Source of the DNA: Prevotellaceae bacterium
Lineage (GTDB): Bacteria; Bacteroidota; Bacteroidia; Bacteroidales; UBA932
Direction of reading: 5' to 3'
Assembly (NCBI GenBank): GCA_031257455.1
Contig: JAIROQ010000194.1
Coordinates: 1 to 5,683 of the forward strand
DNA: 5,683 bases
The position numbers and the translations under genes were made by a program. The notes under the pieces are model-generated. The model worked only from the letters and a program-made list of their open reading frames with translations, was not told the DNA's origin and did no database searches. Shown here in pieces: positions 5,352 to 5,683 of the stretch. Position 1 is the stretch's first letter. Each line of letters opens with the position of its first letter.

Positions 5352-5359
5352 TACCTTTG
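5352..5359 (+). promoter_or_regulatory. -7 element for the SUI1/YciH gene
   Basis: TACCTTTG is a perfect TAnnTTTG match 17 nt upstream of the ATG at 5377. No TTTG-like -33 element lies at the expected 19-nt distance (gcac). The predicted leader is about 10 nt long and has no Shine-Dalgarno sequence. Confidence 0.6.
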
Positions 5360-5376
5360 CGTAAATTTTTGCGCTT

Positions 5377-5683
5377 ATGGTAAACAATGATTGGAAAAGC
5401 CGTTTGGGAATGGTCTATTCTACCAGTCCCGATTTTGTTTATGAGCGGGAACAACGTCAGGAGCAGGCAACATTGCCGCCGGCGCAACAAAAGTTGGTAG
5501 TAACCATTGATCGCCGGCGCCGGGCGGGAAAGCAGGTAACATTAGTAAGCGGTTTTACCGGCCGGGATGACGATTTGCAAACACTTGCCAAAACGCTGAA
5601 AACCCAGTGCGGTGCGGGCGGCACGGCAAAAGACGGTGAAATATTATTGCAGGGCGATTTCCGTGACCGTTTGGTAACATTGC
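5377..5683 (+). CDS. yciH: SUI1/eIF1-like translation initiation factor, YciH type (partial, runs off the right edge)
   Basis: The visible 102 codons begin MVNNDWKSRLGMVYSTSPDF and then enter the SUI1 fold. VVTIDRRRRAGKQVTLVSGF (about 41-60) gives the first strands and the basic loop. DDDLQTLAKTLKTQCGAGGT (about 64-83) is the helix followed by the conserved K..CGxGG signature, and KDGEILLQGDFRDRL (about 85-99) is the closing strand motif. This is the bacterial relative of eukaryotic initiation factor 1. It binds the small ribosomal subunit and is thought to affect the fidelity of start-site selection, though in bacteria it is not essential. Family members are about 110-115 residues long, so only some ten residues should be missing. 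The N-terminal DWK.RLG.VYST.PDF segment is typical of the Bacteroidota version. The gene stands alone with its own -7 element. Confidence 0.93.
   Translation, partial: MVNNDWKSRLGMVYSTSPDFVYEREQRQEQATLPPAQQKLVVTIDRRRRAGKQVTLVSGFTGRDDDLQTLAKTLKTQCGAGGTAKDGEILLQGDFRDRLVTL

Overview
The window looks like a chromosomal segment of a member of the Bacteroidota, probably of the order Bacteroidales. Three things support this. Perfect or near-perfect TAnnTTTG -7 promoter elements stand before four genes, and none of the starts needs a Shine-Dalgarno sequence. The gene content fits: a eukaryote-type hexokinase, a bacterial SUI1/eIF1-like protein and a lipoprotein whose mature end begins CSDWTE. The intergenic DNA is AT-rich and packed with short repeats, while the genes are more GC-rich. 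Genus and species cannot be set from the sequence.

Layout. On the minus strand, positions 1-70 hold the first 23 codons of a lipoprotein that runs off the left edge. Positions 71-606 hold no gene. They contain a long inverted repeat of TTGAAC/TTGAGT words, a 42-bp tandem repeat with a perfect 20-bp palindrome, a 15-bp stem with a 31-nt loop, a GGGCGTTGC palindrome and an 8-bp satellite. This satellite ends exactly at the stop codon of the next gene. Positions 607-2862 (minus) encode an RNase R/RNase II-family exoribonuclease with its catalytic aspartates intact and several unusual motif substitutions. Positions 2863-3335 separate it from a divergent hexokinase gene at 3336-4523. They contain a promoter for each gene, a 22-bp tandem repeat, a widespread CATTGCGAACGAAGCG-type repeat and a CACATTAG satellite. 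An inverted copy of that satellite begins at the hexokinase stop codon. Next come a small antitoxin gene (4639-4878) and an overlapping ParE/RelE-type toxin gene (4856-5065), which appears to have lost the middle of the toxin fold. A further repeat-rich gap precedes the SUI1/YciH-type translation factor at 5377, which runs off the right edge.

How the genes relate. Apart from the toxin-antitoxin pair there is no operon. Each gene has its own promoter and stands alone between repeat clusters. The exoribonuclease (RNA decay), hexokinase (sugar phosphorylation) and SUI1 (translation initiation) are housekeeping functions with no evident pathway link.

The most notable signals are two. One is the in-frame internally deleted toxin beside an apparently intact antitoxin. 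The other is a family of intergenic modules in which a GCTGACGC core (palindromic as GCTGACGCGTCAGC in one copy) sits at the edge of different short-period satellites. Two satellite tracts start exactly at stop codons, and inverted copies bracket the hexokinase gene. I see no complete mobile element, CRISPR array, tRNA or rRNA.
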